A stretch of 64,000 nucleotides of DNA from Glycomyces arizonensis DSM 44726. Lineage in GTDB: Bacteria > Actinomycetota > Actinomycetes > Mycobacteriales > Micromonosporaceae. The stretch covers positions 32,429 to 96,428 of the forward strand of contig NZ_AXWO01000020.1 of the NCBI RefSeq assembly GCF_000482705.1, in the 5' to 3' direction. The notes beneath the pieces are model-generated. The model worked only from the letters and a program-made list of their open reading frames with translations. It did not search any database and was not told the DNA's origin. Positions 17,891-27,127 of the stretch are shown here, in pieces (position 1 is the first letter of the stretch; every line of letters begins with the position of its first letter). A program made the position numbers and the translations under genes.

Positions 17891-18331
17891 ATGCCCACCG
17901 AAGCCGAGTCAGACACGGAACTGGCGGCGGTACTGCGCGCGAAAGGCATGCGCATGACCGCCCAGCGCCAGCTCGTGCTCGAAGCGGTGCGCGAGCTCGG
18001 GCACGCGACGCCGGAGCAGATCCACGAACGCATCCGAGACCAGGTCGAAGGTGTGAACATCACCACCGTCTACCGCACGCTGGACCTGCTCGAACAGCTC
18101 CAGCTCGTCTCCCACACCCACCTCTCCCACGGCGCCCCCACCTACCACCCCGCCGGCGACCGCGGGCACGCCCACCTGGTGTGCCACCGGTGCGGGCGGA
18201 TCACCGAAGTCGAACCAGCGGTGTTCGCGAACGCGCGCCAGGAGGTGGCCGACAAGACCGGGTTCGTCCTCGACGTCGGCCACGTCGCCGTGTTCGGGAC
18301 CTGCGCCGAATGCTTGGAGAAGGCACGATGA
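17891..18331 (+). CDS. Fur-family metalloregulator (Fur/Zur type)
   Basis: 146-aa DNA-binding repressor. The winged-helix part includes MRMTAQRQLVLEAVRELGHA and the recognition region GVNITTVYRTLDLLEQLQLV. The dimerisation domain has HLVCHRCGRITEVE with Cys98/Cys101 and a second pair Cys138/Cys141 (CAEC) that together form the structural zinc site, plus the His-rich GDRGHAHLV metal site. Which metal it senses cannot be read. TACGAT stands six bases before the ATG, so the gene is probably leaderless. Its stop overlaps the YgfZ-type start (ATGA), linking a metal sensor with iron-sulfur repair. Confidence 0.93.
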   Translation: MPTEAESDTELAAVLRAKGMRMTAQRQLVLEAVRELGHATPEQIHERIRDQVEGVNITTVYRTLDLLEQLQLVSHTHLSHGAPTYHPAGDRGHAHLVCHRCGRITEVEPAVFANARQEVADKTGFVLDVGHVAVFGTCAECLEKAR

Positions 18332-19386
18332 CCGAGACAGCCCCGTCCCCGCTGCTGGAGATGCCCGGCGCGGTCGCGAACGACGGCGGGCGCGTCGCCC
18401 GGCACTACGGCCAGCCACTGACCGAACAGCGCAAGGCGATCGAGAGCGGCGCCGTCTTCGACAGGAGCGACCGCGACATCATCACGATCACCGGCGCGCC
18501 TCGCCTCGAATGGATCCACTCCCTCTCCACCCAGCACCTCACGAGCCTCAAACCCCACCAGGGCACCGAGACGCTGTTCCTGTCGCCCACCGGCCGCGTC
18601 GAGCACCACGCCAACGTCTACGACGACGGCGAGACCCTCTGGCTCGACACCGAGCCCGGCGACGGCGAGGGACTGCTGAAGTTCCTCGAGATGATGAAGT
18701 TCCGCACCGAAGTCGACATCAAGGACGTCTCCGGTGAGTGGGCGCTGTTCACCTACATCTTCGAAGACGACAACGGCGAGGCCGAGCCCGTGCGCCAGCC
18801 CGTGCCGGTCGCGAAGTTCGCCGCCAAAGACCTCCAAGCCGTGCCGACCGCCGTCTACCCCGGTGCCCCTCTCGACCACACCGACGGTTGGACGCGCCGC
18901 ACCGACAGCCTCGCCGAGCACACTTACGACCTGATGATCCGGCGCGAGGACATCGCGGGCAACGTCGGGAGTTCCGACGCCGCGCACGCCGGCTCGTGGG
19001 CCTTCGACGCCCTGCGCGTCGCCGCCGGATGGCCGCGCTTCGGCGTCGACACCGACGAGCGCACCGTCCCGCACGAGGTGCCGCACTGGCTCGCCGCCGC
19101 CGTGCACCTGGACAAGGGCTGCTACCGCGGCCAGGAGACCGTCGCGAAGGTCCACCACCTCGGCCAGCCGCCGCGGCGCCTGGTGCGCCTGCACCTCGAC
19201 GGCACCGACGAGCACCCGCCCGCCCACGGCACGCCGGTCACCTTGGACGGCAAGGAGGTCGGCTTCGTCGGCACCGCCGTCCAGCACTACGAGGACGGCC
19301 AGATCGCCCTGGCGATGCTCAAGCGGAACACAGCCGCCCAGGTGGACGCACGTCTCATCGTGGGCGATCAGGCCGCGCACCAGTGA
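18328..19386 (+). CDS. YgfZ/GcvT-type folate-binding protein
   Basis: 352-aa tetrahydrofolate-dependent protein of the YgfZ family, involved in maturation or repair of iron-sulfur enzymes. The diagnostic motif KGCYRGQETVAKVHHLGQPPR is present near residue 250, and the N-terminal part shows the GcvT-like fold (ITGAPRLEWIHSLSTQHL, LFLSPTGRVEHHANV). It overlaps the Fur-type gene by four bases and is almost certainly co-transcribed and translationally coupled with it. Full length, no anomalies. Confidence 0.92.
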   Translation: MTETAPSPLLEMPGAVANDGGRVARHYGQPLTEQRKAIESGAVFDRSDRDIITITGAPRLEWIHSLSTQHLTSLKPHQGTETLFLSPTGRVEHHANVYDDGETLWLDTEPGDGEGLLKFLEMMKFRTEVDIKDVSGEWALFTYIFEDDNGEAEPVRQPVPVAKFAAKDLQAVPTAVYPGAPLDHTDGWTRRTDSLAEHTYDLMIRREDIAGNVGSSDAAHAGSWAFDALRVAAGWPRFGVDTDERTVPHEVPHWLAAAVHLDKGCYRGQETVAKVHHLGQPPRRLVRLHLDGTDEHPPAHGTPVTLDGKEVGFVGTAVQHYEDGQIALAMLKRNTAAQVDARLIVGDQAAHQ

Positions 19387-19408
19387 CCGCGGCGTTAGTC
19401 TCCGCTGT

Positions 19409-20416
19409 ATGGACTCCGATCATCGCGGCGGCCACCCCGCCGCAACCGCATACCACGGCGGCGACTTCGTCGCCGAAGTGGTCCGATCCGGCTTCGCCGA
19501 GAGCTTCCACCGAGGCAGCGTGGCCGTCACCGACCCCGAAGGCCGACTCCTCGCCTCGATCGGCGACGTCACCGGCCCCGTCTTCCCCCGCTCCTCGGCG
19601 AAGCCGCTCCAGTCCCTCGCGATGCTCCGCGCCGGATGGAAACCCGACAGCGACGCCGACCTCGCGATCGCCTCGGCCAGCCACAAGGGCGAGCCGATGC
19701 ACGTGGCGCAGGTCGACTCGGTGCTCTCGCACGCCGGGCTCGGCGAGGACCAGCTCCAGTGCCCGCCGGACCTGCCCGGCGACCCGGCGTCGAGGCGCGC
19801 GGTCATCGCCGTCGGCGGCGGCGCGCGGCGCGTCTACATGAACTGCTCGGGCAAGCACGCGGGCATGCTGGCGACGTGCGCGGCGGGCGGCTGGGACCTG
19901 TCGACGTACCGCGAGCCGCTGCACCCGCTCCAGGAGCAGATCACCGACACCGTCGAGGAGCTGTGCGGCGAACCGGTCGCCGCCACGGGCGTCGACGGCT
20001 GCGGCGCGCCGGTGCTGGCGGTGGGCCTGCACGGCCTGGCCCGCGCCTACGCGCGACTGGTCGAGGCCGACGAGGGCACGCCCGAGCGGACGGTGGCCGA
20101 CGCGATGCGGGCGAACCCGCAGCTGATCGCCGGCACCGAGACCGCCGACTCGCGTTCGATGGAGTCCCTCCCGGGGCTGCTGGCCAAGGGCGGCGCCGAG
20201 GGCGTCCACGCCTTGGCGGTGCCGGGCGTTGGCGCGGTGGCGGTGAAGATCGACGACGGCGCGGGCCGCGCGTCGATGCCGGTGGCGCTGCGCGCGCTCC
20301 AGACCATGGCCGGGTACGCCTTCCCCGCCGAGTCGAAGCGGGCGGTGGAGGACCTGATGTGGCCCGAGGTCTACGGCGGAGGCCAACCGGTCGGCAGGCT
20401 CCGCACCCTGCTGTAG
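19409..20416 (+). CDS. L-asparaginase II family amidohydrolase
   Basis: 335-aa protein matching the actinobacterial/rhizobial type asparaginase family, which cleaves asparagine to aspartate and ammonia. Recognised segments: VAEVVRSGFAESFHRGSVAV at the N-terminus, FPRSSAKPLQSLAML, MNCSGKHAGMLATC and TGVDGCGAPVLAVGLHGLA. There is no signal peptide, so it acts in the cytoplasm. The ATG follows TAGTCT by seven bases, a leaderless arrangement. It is the last chromosomal-core gene before the tRNA and the island. Confidence 0.9.
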   Translation: MDSDHRGGHPAATAYHGGDFVAEVVRSGFAESFHRGSVAVTDPEGRLLASIGDVTGPVFPRSSAKPLQSLAMLRAGWKPDSDADLAIASASHKGEPMHVAQVDSVLSHAGLGEDQLQCPPDLPGDPASRRAVIAVGGGARRVYMNCSGKHAGMLATCAAGGWDLSTYREPLHPLQEQITDTVEELCGEPVAATGVDGCGAPVLAVGLHGLARAYARLVEADEGTPERTVADAMRANPQLIAGTETADSRSMESLPGLLAKGGAEGVHALAVPGVGAVAVKIDDGAGRASMPVALRALQTMAGYAFPAESKRAVEDLMWPEVYGGGQPVGRLRTLL

Positions 20417-20503
20417 TGGCGCAGCACTCATAGGAGCCAATACCCACTCGCCACCTGAGCAAGGCACAAGGTAGTATCGTCGCGTTGCCAATTGACAGCA
20501 CTC

Positions 20504-20586
20504 GCGCGAGTGGCGGAATGGCAGACGCGCTGGCTTCAGGTGCCAGTGTCCGCAAGGACGTGTGGGTTCAACTCCCACCTCGCGCA
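20504..20586 (+). tRNA. tRNA-Leu (CAG anticodon)
   Basis: An 83-base leucine-type tRNA with long variable arm. The acceptor stem is GCGCGAG/CTCGCGC with discriminator A; the anticodon stem-loop is CTGGC-TTCAGGT-GCCAG, giving anticodon CAG; the T arm is GTGGG-TTCAACT-CCCAC. CCA is not encoded. A -10-like TAGTAT at 20472-20477 could drive it. The integrase pseudogene begins immediately beyond it, so this tRNA marks the left edge of the island. Confidence 0.95.
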
Positions 20587-22243
20587 CGCAGGGTTCGCTA
20601 TTTGAACCCTGAGATTTGTGAAAACCGTTTTCAGTGGCGGCGTCGTTCTCCGGAACGGCGCCGCTGCTGGCTTTCCGGGGCCTGGCCAGCTTCAGCAGCG
20701 GTTCGACGACGGAGCCGTGCTCGCTCCGTTCGATGCGCGGACCGTGGTCGCCGCGGTCGAGATAGAGCCCGCCGAAGCAGATCTGGTTGAGGACCTTCCG
20801 GTCCGCGTCGGCCACGCGCCGGTAGACCGCCTTCGGGTCGGCGAGGAACTCCAGGAGCGTCTCGATCGTCTCGCGGGCCTGCATCAGTTCGGTGGCGTCG
20901 GATCGGTCGAGTTGTTCGTCGATGGCGGCCTTCTTGAGTCGCAGGTCGCGGATCTTGGCGGTGAGTTTGTCGGCGGGCCAGTCCGGGTGTCCGACCAGTT
21001 CCACGTACTGGTCTTCCTGTGCTTCGAGGCGGCCTCGCTCGCGTGTCAGCTGGTCGCGCATGGCCTTGGAGGTGCGTTCCTCGGCTTCGAGCACGGCGGC
21101 CAGATGGGACCGGACCTCATCAGCCTCGGTCGAAGTGAGGGCGATGGTCGCCCAGTGGACCGCGACGTGGTCTTCGACGGCGGTCACCGGGAGCCTAGGC
21201 AGGTCGCATTCGCCGTGGGCGCGACCCAGGCACAGGTAGTAGAAGTAGAACCGCCCGGTCTTAGACTTGCCGCGCTCGATGGTCAGGCGCTGCTTGCAGC
21301 GAGCGCAGCGGACCAGACCTTTGAGGAAGTGGTCCCATTTGCGCTCGCGCACCCCCGCCTGGCGCTGCTGGTAGAGCACCTCTTGGACCCGTTTCAACAG
21401 CTCGGCGGTCACCAGCGGCTCGTGCCGCCCGTCGTACTCGCGTCCTTTGTAGGGAACCTTGCCGAGGTAGTAGCGGTCCCGCAGGATCCGGCCCAAGGTG
21501 TGCATCGAGACGGGTGTCCCGGCCGGATAACGCTTGGTCGGTCGGGTGCGCAGCCCGGCGGTGGTGGCGGCCTCGCGGAGCTGCGCGAAGGTGTATTGCC
21601 CCGTCGCGTACCGCTCGAACAGCATCCGCACCAGCGGCGCTCGCTCCGGATCGGGCACGACGGTGCGCCCGGACCGTCCTTCGACGGTCTCGACCGAGTT
21701 GAGGTAGCCCAGTCTGGTGCGGTTCGGCGTCCCGCCGCGTTGGGCCTTGGCCTCCATCTTGTAGGCGATGTCGTCTCCGGCGGCCTTTGACTGGTACTCG
21801 TTGACCACGTCGAGGATGCCGGCGAGCATCTCCCCGGAGATGGTCTCGGCGGTCGGGTCCTTGACCGACAGGAGCGACACCCCCAGCCCTTTCAACTCCC
21901 GACGGGTCAGCGCGGCGTCGGCGGCGTTGCGGAAGATCCGGCTGCGCATGTAGATGAGGATGACGTTGACGTCGCCGCGGGTGCGGACGCGTTCCATCAT
22001 CGCGCCGAAGGCCGGTCGGCGGTCGATGGTCTTGGCCTAGCGGCCCGGCTCGACGTACTCGTCGACCACCGTCAGCCCCAGATCGGCCGCCAGGGCAGCG
22101 CAGGCCTTGCGCTGGGCGGGGATCGAGTTGTCCTCGGGGTCGTAGTCGGTGTTGACCTGTTTGGGGTCGGAGACCCGCAGATACAGCACCGCCCTCCCCG
22201 CGTGCCGAGCGCCGCTGCTCTCCTTGCTGTTCGGTCCTCTCAT
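20587..22243 (-). pseudogene. Large serine recombinase (integrase), interrupted by an amber codon
   Basis: The frame begins at ATG 22243 with a resolvase domain ([12 protein letters not shown], catalytic Ser25) and runs through the recombinase domain to a zinc-ribbon (VRCARCKQRLTIERGKSK, then YYLCLGR and ECDLPRLP) and a coiled coil. Codon 69 (22037-22039) is TAG inside EPGR*AKTIDRRP, where relatives usually have serine, so the catalytic domain is cut off. A restart at 22000 would lack the catalytic serine. At the 3' end no stop occurs before the tRNA; the frame continues antisense through tRNA-Leu to 19355, so the original C-terminus is lost or altered. Remnant of an integrative element. Confidence 0.85.
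20589..20611 (+). terminator. Hairpin just after tRNA-Leu
   Basis: CAGGGTTC pairs with GAACCCTG around a 7-base loop, three bases after the tRNA. It may end the tRNA transcript; it may equally be part of an attachment site. On the minus strand it contains GGGTTCAAATAG, which recurs at about 39565-39576. Confidence 0.5.
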
Positions 22244-22422
22244 CGCTGTCCCTCCGTACCTGGTTCACTGTCGCGGTCGATCACGCCCTGCGGCTCGCGC
22301 CCGTGGTCTTCGGGTTCGCGGTCGCGGATGGCGATGCGCACCAGCGCTTCGGCCAGGCGGCGGGTGTCGATGCGCCGCCTCCGTTCCCCGGTGACCCGGA
22401 TCGAGTGGTCCCGGCCAGTCAT
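22240..22422 (-). CDS. Small basic protein upstream of and coupled to the integrase
   Basis: 60 aa, beginning [20 protein letters not shown] and continuing with a helix [14 protein letters not shown]. Small basic proteins of this kind often precede serine integrases in actinobacterial integrative elements (general knowledge); the function is not known. Its stop overlaps the integrase start in an ATGA. A GTG nine bases upstream is an alternative start. It is read from the strong promoter at 22648-22676. Confidence 0.6.
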   Translation of the reverse strand: MTGRDHSIRVTGERRRRIDTRRLAEALVRIAIRDREPEDHGREPQGVIDRDSEPGTEGQR

Positions 22423-22647
22423 CGCGACCACCGGCCCGTACGGGCGCGGCCGAGCACGTGGCGTGTGACGGTAGCTCCGCTCCGGCGCGCCATCAAGCCA
22501 TGCGAAGTGGGCCGCGAGCGCGGCGGTTGAGCAGCTGCGGCAGCCTCAGAAGAGGAACCCAGGGCAGGCAGCGCAGCGTCGGGTGATGAGCAGACGTAGG
22601 GCAAGGTGGGCGTCCCACCGAGCATCGAGCGATCCAGGCGGCCATAA

Positions 22648-22676
22648 ATTTTACTCGCAATATCACCGTTAGTCAA
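22648..22676 (-). promoter_or_regulatory. Strong promoter of the integrase unit
   Basis: On the minus strand TTGACT, a 17-base spacer and TAAAAT. This is the closest match to consensus in the island and lies in an AT-rich pocket. The leader to the small coupled gene is about 220 bases. Confidence 0.65.
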
Positions 22677-23381
22677 TACCCAGATACATTTTTTCGCTCA
22701 GCTCGACTGGGTGAACGCACCCTCCCGGTTGCCCGCACCCACCCTCAGCGCAGTAACCAGGGTGGGTAACCGGCTGGAGATCAGGAGTTATATCACTGTT
22801 CATGCCTGTTCGTGAGGGTAACCTGGGTCCAGAGCAGCTGCGTGTCCGCAGGCTGGGCCCACCCTTGCCTCAGTAGCCGACTACCCGGTGTGCTTTCCGA
22901 ATGAAGGCGATCTCGTCTCCTGATTTCGACGGCTATAACCGACTTCCTTCTTCCGCCGTGCGGCGCGTCTGCTCTGCGGGGCCCGCGCTGGCCATCCAGG
23001 AGGTCGGCTCGTTGACCGTCTCCTTTCCCGCCCCGCTCCACAGCTCGTCAACGGCCGTGTACGGCCGCCCACCGCCGCACGGGCCCATGAAACCGCTAAC
23101 GAGGCCACCAGGGTTAGGAGTCGGCCACGACAAGCCCGCACCAGGGCTGTCGTGGCCGACTGCCGCGCCTGCGGAAAATATCGCCTCGCGGGGAAAGAAG
23201 AAGAGACCTCTATGCACGAATACATAGAGGTCGGACTGGTGAGTGGCCGGCCATTCCGGTCCCTTCCCGCGGATACACCGACCACCTTGGGTGCCAGAGG
23301 ACTCGGGGCCAGCAGCGGGCTGCGACTCGGGATCAGCATCGGAAGCAGCATCAGCGCGGAGCCGGGGTCACCCTCCGCCGG
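22677..23381. other. Gene-free stretch with two strong hairpins
   Basis: No credible gene is seen over about 700 bases between the integrase promoter and the replication-relaxation gene. It holds a hairpin at 23119-23161 (AGTCGGCCACGAC pairing with its complement, extended by AGCCC/GGGCT) and one at 23205-23232. It could contain a lost gene, an attachment site or element control sequences. Confidence 0.5.
23205..23232 (-). terminator. Hairpin with T-rich tail (minus strand)
   Basis: GACCTCTATG pairs with CATAGAGGTC around an 8-base loop; read on the minus strand it is followed by TCTTCTTCTTTCC. It lies 150 bases beyond the stop of the minus-strand replication-relaxation gene, for which it may be the terminator. 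Confidence 0.55.
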
Positions 23382-24299
23382 CTAACGGCGACTTCTGGGA
23401 ATGAACGGCAACTGGGCGAGCGTCAGGAAGTGCCCCAGTGGCTTGCCGACGAGCTGCCAGATCGCATCGAGCGGATCAGCACTGCGACCGGTCGTGACCA
23501 TGGCGATGGTGAACTTGAACCCGCTCTGGGCGAGCGCGGCATGCAGGTTGGCTTCGCGCCCGGGTTTGGTCAGCTCGAGCAGCAGCGCCTGCCTCCAGTC
23601 GACGCGACCGATCACCTTGTTCCAACTGGTTGCCCCGTTGTACCAACTGGCCTTCTGCACCAATGCGGCAAGGGTCTCGGTGCCGGTGTCGTGCTCGAAC
23701 CAGAAGACCCGCTCCTCATCGGAGACGTCAACAAGAGCACCGCCGTCGGGACGCAGGACTGAGGCGTCCATGAGCTCGGTGGCCTCAGCCTCCCCATACC
23801 AGCGGAGCAACTCGATCTCAGGGTGAGCCTTGACGGAGGCGGCGAGACGGGAATAGAAGTCGTTGACCGCCTCCAAGTGGGTGCGCCTCGGGTTGGCGAT
23901 CAAGCGGGCGATCAGCGCCTCGGCAGCCGGACGACTCGGCTGCGGCCGGGGCTTGGCCCCGCCACCTCGGAGATATTCGGGCAGGGCAAGGCGGACCTCT
24001 TCAACGGCGGCGTGATGGAGCCGAAGCCCGTTCCACGCCAGCACGTATCGATAAGCGGACCGATTCGAAGGCCGAAACCGGTCGACCACCCCCAGCTCAT
24101 ACAGGGTGGTAAGCCGGTCACGAGCCGAGGACAGCGACGTGAAATGCACCCGAGCGATCTGCTCCAGCGTCAGCACCCGCAGATGCCCCAGATCCCCGAT
24201 GATCGCCCGGTCCCGATCGGTCAGCCGGTAAGCCAGCTCGGGCAAACTGACCGCCTTCGCAGCCGGTGTCCGCCACGAACCCAATCGGCACACCCCCAT
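23382..24299 (-). CDS. Replication-relaxation family protein
   Basis: 305 aa. The N-terminal winged-helix part reads LTDRDRAIIGDLGHLRVLTL, then IARVHFTSLSSARDRLTTLYELGVVDRFRP, the signature region of the replication-relaxation family found on actinobacterial plasmids and integrative conjugative elements. The C-terminal part has an acidic strand-rich core (VFWFEHDTGTETLAALVQKA). It probably binds element DNA and affects its replication or transfer; the exact role is unproven. Start ATG 24299 is preferred; a TTG at 24323 is possible. Together with the integrase remnant it marks a degraded mobile element, since no transfer or replication initiator gene is visible. Confidence 0.75.
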   Translation of the reverse strand: MGVCRLGSWRTPAAKAVSLPELAYRLTDRDRAIIGDLGHLRVLTLEQIARVHFTSLSSARDRLTTLYELGVVDRFRPSNRSAYRYVLAWNGLRLHHAAVEEVRLALPEYLRGGGAKPRPQPSRPAAEALIARLIANPRRTHLEAVNDFYSRLAASVKAHPEIELLRWYGEAEATELMDASVLRPDGGALVDVSDEERVFWFEHDTGTETLAALVQKASWYNGATSWNKVIGRVDWRQALLLELTKPGREANLHAALAQSGFKFTIAMVTTGRSADPLDAIWQLVGKPLGHFLTLAQLPFIPRSRR

Positions 24300-24574
24300 C
24301 CCATTGCGAGGAGACTCGGGCAAGCATTATCGCCCCGTATCGTTCGGTTCATGGCTGATTCAGCGGCATTCAATACAGAAACCCACTGGTCACGCTCGCT
24401 TTCAGGGGTGCCTCCGATGTGGGCACCGGAGCCGTGCCTTCGAGCCGCGAGAGCGTGAAGTAGCCCATCTGGCTTCCGCGTTTGTCGGATTCAAGACAGT
24501 TACTGAAGGTATCCGATGATGCGCAGGCTGCTCTTTCTCGAACGAGTCCTCTTGGCTGAGAAGGAGAATGATAA

Positions 24575-27127
24575 GTGTCGATACCCGAGCACCTCGGCCA
24601 GTTCCACTCCGAAAACCCGCGTGAGGAGATGGAACAGGGACACCAGACCGCACCCGAGCCGCCAGCGGCACAGCAATCGACGGTCACGCAGGAGGCCAGC
24701 CAGGAGGTTCCCGCACCGCCTCCGGCTGACAAAACCGGAATGGAAGCGCCCGTTGACGGGTCCGATCCAGTGGGCGAGTCCGCGCTGTCGCCGAACGGCG
24801 GGCCTGCGTCCCCCGGTCCGACTCCAATCGCCACAACCGAGGCTTCCGAAGCGATTCCTCCGTCCGTCGGCCAAGGTGACGTGGAACCGCTAGAGAAGGC
24901 CGGGTACGAAGGCACTCCTCAAACGGTCTACAACTCGTCGTTCCATGACGTCGACAAGGTGGTCATGGCTGCTTATATCGGTAAGCTGCATGTCGACCAT
25001 CGTGGTGAACTTCTTCGCGTCACCGAGATTTCGGTCGACGACCTCGCGGAAGAGGCCAGAGAGCGGTTCACGCTCCCGAAGGGCATCGATGCCATCGAGG
25101 AAGACCTGTTCGTGGGCGAACGCCGGGTCGCGCTGCTCACGATCGAGGAAGGCGGCCGAGACCTCACCGCTCGCTATCTGGTGAGCGCCGACTCGGAGCG
25201 GAAACCTCGGCGGATCCATCCTCCGGTGAACCTGACGATCGAGCCTTGGCAGCTCAACGAGTATCCGAAAAGCGCCTTCCTGCTCGATCTGGCGGATGTC
25301 GAGATCGAGAAACCCAAACATGTGCTCCAGAACCTGCTCGGGCTGCAAGGGGCGCTCGCCGAGCAGGGATCGTTCCTGATCGTCCTGGTCGGCGACGACC
25401 ACCTGGATGAAACACAGCGGGAAGAACTCGGCGTCAGCGAACTGAAGCGGCCGGACCCCTATGCCGTTCTGTACAGCCGCTTGGACGCCGCCATCACTAC
25501 TGCGGGAACCGGCGGTGACGCTCGGCTCACGGATTCGGAGACCGCGAAGCACGATGACGGCGCGGGCACCGGTTCCGACGCCGCCTTTGCCGGTTCGCCC
25601 GACCTGTGGGCTGCGTTTGCGCGGGCCCGGCGGCTGCTCCACGGGAAACCGCCGGCCGAAGCGCTGCGGTTGTGCAAGGCGATCGTAGAGGCGACTGAGC
25701 ACTGGAACAGTCTGGCTCCCACCGAGCAGGAGTCGCTGAAGGAGCAGTTCAACGAACGTTACCGCTTCGTTCAAGTCAACGAGGTGCGCCTGTACGTCGA
25801 GCAACTCGCGCTTGACCGCTTTCAGGCGTGGGAAACCGAGCTGGATGCGTGGAACAGGAAGTATCAGGATCAGCCGCGACTGCGGGCCTTCCAACTGGCG
25901 ATCGCGGTCGTACCGTCGGGCGACCCGATCCAGATCCGCAGCCAAGCGACCGCACTGCTCCAGCGCATCGGCAGGCAACAGCTCGAAGCGGAAGGACTCG
26001 ACGATGCCGGAGCCGGCACCCAGGCATCGCGTGAGCCTGCGCTCAGTGGTCTGGGAACACGGCTCCTCGCCCACGAGTCCCTGGCAGAACTGCAGGACGG
26101 CAAAGTCGTCTTCACCAAACCCGGCTTCGACGAAGCGGTCGTCCGCTACTTCTGGAACGACTGGCCCGAATACCGGGACGTCCTGCTCGACTGGCTGATG
26201 AAACTCGCCACCGACGACAACTTCAAACCCGAGGTCAGGGCCAAGTTGAAAGAGCGCATCGGCGATTTCGCCATCCACCACGCCCAAGAACGCGGCGAGC
26301 TCAGCTTCCTTTACGACGTCGTCTCGAAATGGGCCGACGACCCGGGCACACTCGGTGACGCCGCGCGGCTGCTGGAAGAAGCCGCCACAAAGTCCGGCAT
26401 CGCCGGATCGGTGCGAAAGCGCACCCGCGAATGGACGACGCAGCAATCCCAGAATCTCAAACGCGCCGTCGCCGAACTGTGTGCGAGGGCCACCTTCACC
26501 CGCGAGTTCCCCGGGCTGGTCGCCACCAGACTCGCACACCTCTTGGAGAGTCAAGAAGACGGCGAAAAAGATCCTGTCTTGGACTCCGCCCTCCAGCGGG
26601 CGAGCCAACTCCTGGTCACAGCGGCCGATCAGAGTCACTTCGTCTTGACCAAGCTCAGCACCGATGCGAAGGCGGAGGCGCCTGAAAAGCGGAAACGCGC
26701 GGCAGGGCTGTTCCTCCCGATCGCACAGGCGCGGATGGAAGGGGCAGCGGCTCCGGCGCTGATCGCCCAGGCAAAGGAAACCACACCTGGTCGAGGCGCG
26801 CTGGTCACTGTCTGGGGTACCGCGCTCCGGCTTCTCGACGAACCAGCGATCCAACCCGCCTTCAACGCCTGGATGGACGCCTGCACCGTGCCTGAGACCG
26901 CATCGCAGGTGATCCGCGTATTCGGCGACGCCATCGCCACTGAATGGGACGGATCCGGAGCGGCCAATCACGCCTTGGCTCGGCTCTCCGGTGTATGGAA
27001 GGCGACCACCGACCTGCCGCCTGAGCATGCGAACGACCTCGACCGGCGTCTGTTGACCGCCGCTCGCGACGCGATGACCGAAGTCGAACACCGGGCCTTC
27101 AACGATCGTGGTCAGGGGCGCGAATGA
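24575..27127 (+). CDS. 850-aa protein of an unrecognised two-gene system, degenerate P-loop-like
   Basis: Not recognised with certainty. Residues 1-115 are Pro/Glu/Ala-rich and probably disordered. Residues about 120-300 look like an alpha/beta nucleotide-binding fold: YIGKLHVDHRGELL, then RRVALLTIEEGGRDLTARYL where a Walker A loop would stand but without the Gly-Lys-Ser/Thr, FLLDLADVE and a Walker-B-like strand FLIVLVGDD. Residues about 345-850 are almost all helical with many charged residues. No signal peptide or membrane span. The GTG start has AGAAGGAGA upstream. The stop overlaps the next gene (ATGA). I infer an ATPase-derived scaffold or sensor working with its partner, perhaps in a conflict or stress system. 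Confidence 0.7.
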   Translation: MSIPEHLGQFHSENPREEMEQGHQTAPEPPAAQQSTVTQEASQEVPAPPPADKTGMEAPVDGSDPVGESALSPNGGPASPGPTPIATTEASEAIPPSVGQGDVEPLEKAGYEGTPQTVYNSSFHDVDKVVMAAYIGKLHVDHRGELLRVTEISVDDLAEEARERFTLPKGIDAIEEDLFVGERRVALLTIEEGGRDLTARYLVSADSERKPRRIHPPVNLTIEPWQLNEYPKSAFLLDLADVEIEKPKHVLQNLLGLQGALAEQGSFLIVLVGDDHLDETQREELGVSELKRPDPYAVLYSRLDAAITTAGTGGDARLTDSETAKHDDGAGTGSDAAFAGSPDLWAAFARARRLLHGKPPAEALRLCKAIVEATEHWNSLAPTEQESLKEQFNERYRFVQVNEVRLYVEQLALDRFQAWETELDAWNRKYQDQPRLRAFQLAIAVVPSGDPIQIRSQATALLQRIGRQQLEAEGLDDAGAGTQASREPALSGLGTRLLAHESLAELQDGKVVFTKPGFDEAVVRYFWNDWPEYRDVLLDWLMKLATDDNFKPEVRAKLKERIGDFAIHHAQERGELSFLYDVVSKWADDPGTLGDAARLLEEAATKSGIAGSVRKRTREWTTQQSQNLKRAVAELCARATFTREFPGLVATRLAHLLESQEDGEKDPVLDSALQRASQLLVTAADQSHFVLTKLSTDAKAEAPEKRKRAAGLFLPIAQARMEGAAAPALIAQAKETTPGRGALVTVWGTALRLLDEPAIQPAFNAWMDACTVPETASQVIRVFGDAIATEWDGSGAANHALARLSGVWKATTDLPPEHANDLDRRLLTAARDAMTEVEHRAFNDRGQGRE

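Noticed and set aside
19355..20586. Extension of the integrase frame through tRNA-Leu and antisense to the asparaginase gene
   Set aside because: The peptide read from the tRNA complement (EVGVEPTRPCGHWHLKP) is a well-known false translation, and the asparaginase on the other strand is clearly real.
22419..22676. Possible 85-aa minus-strand gene upstream of the integrase unit
   Set aside because: Its start lies on the promoter -35 box itself and the sequence has no motif; the region is better explained as leader.
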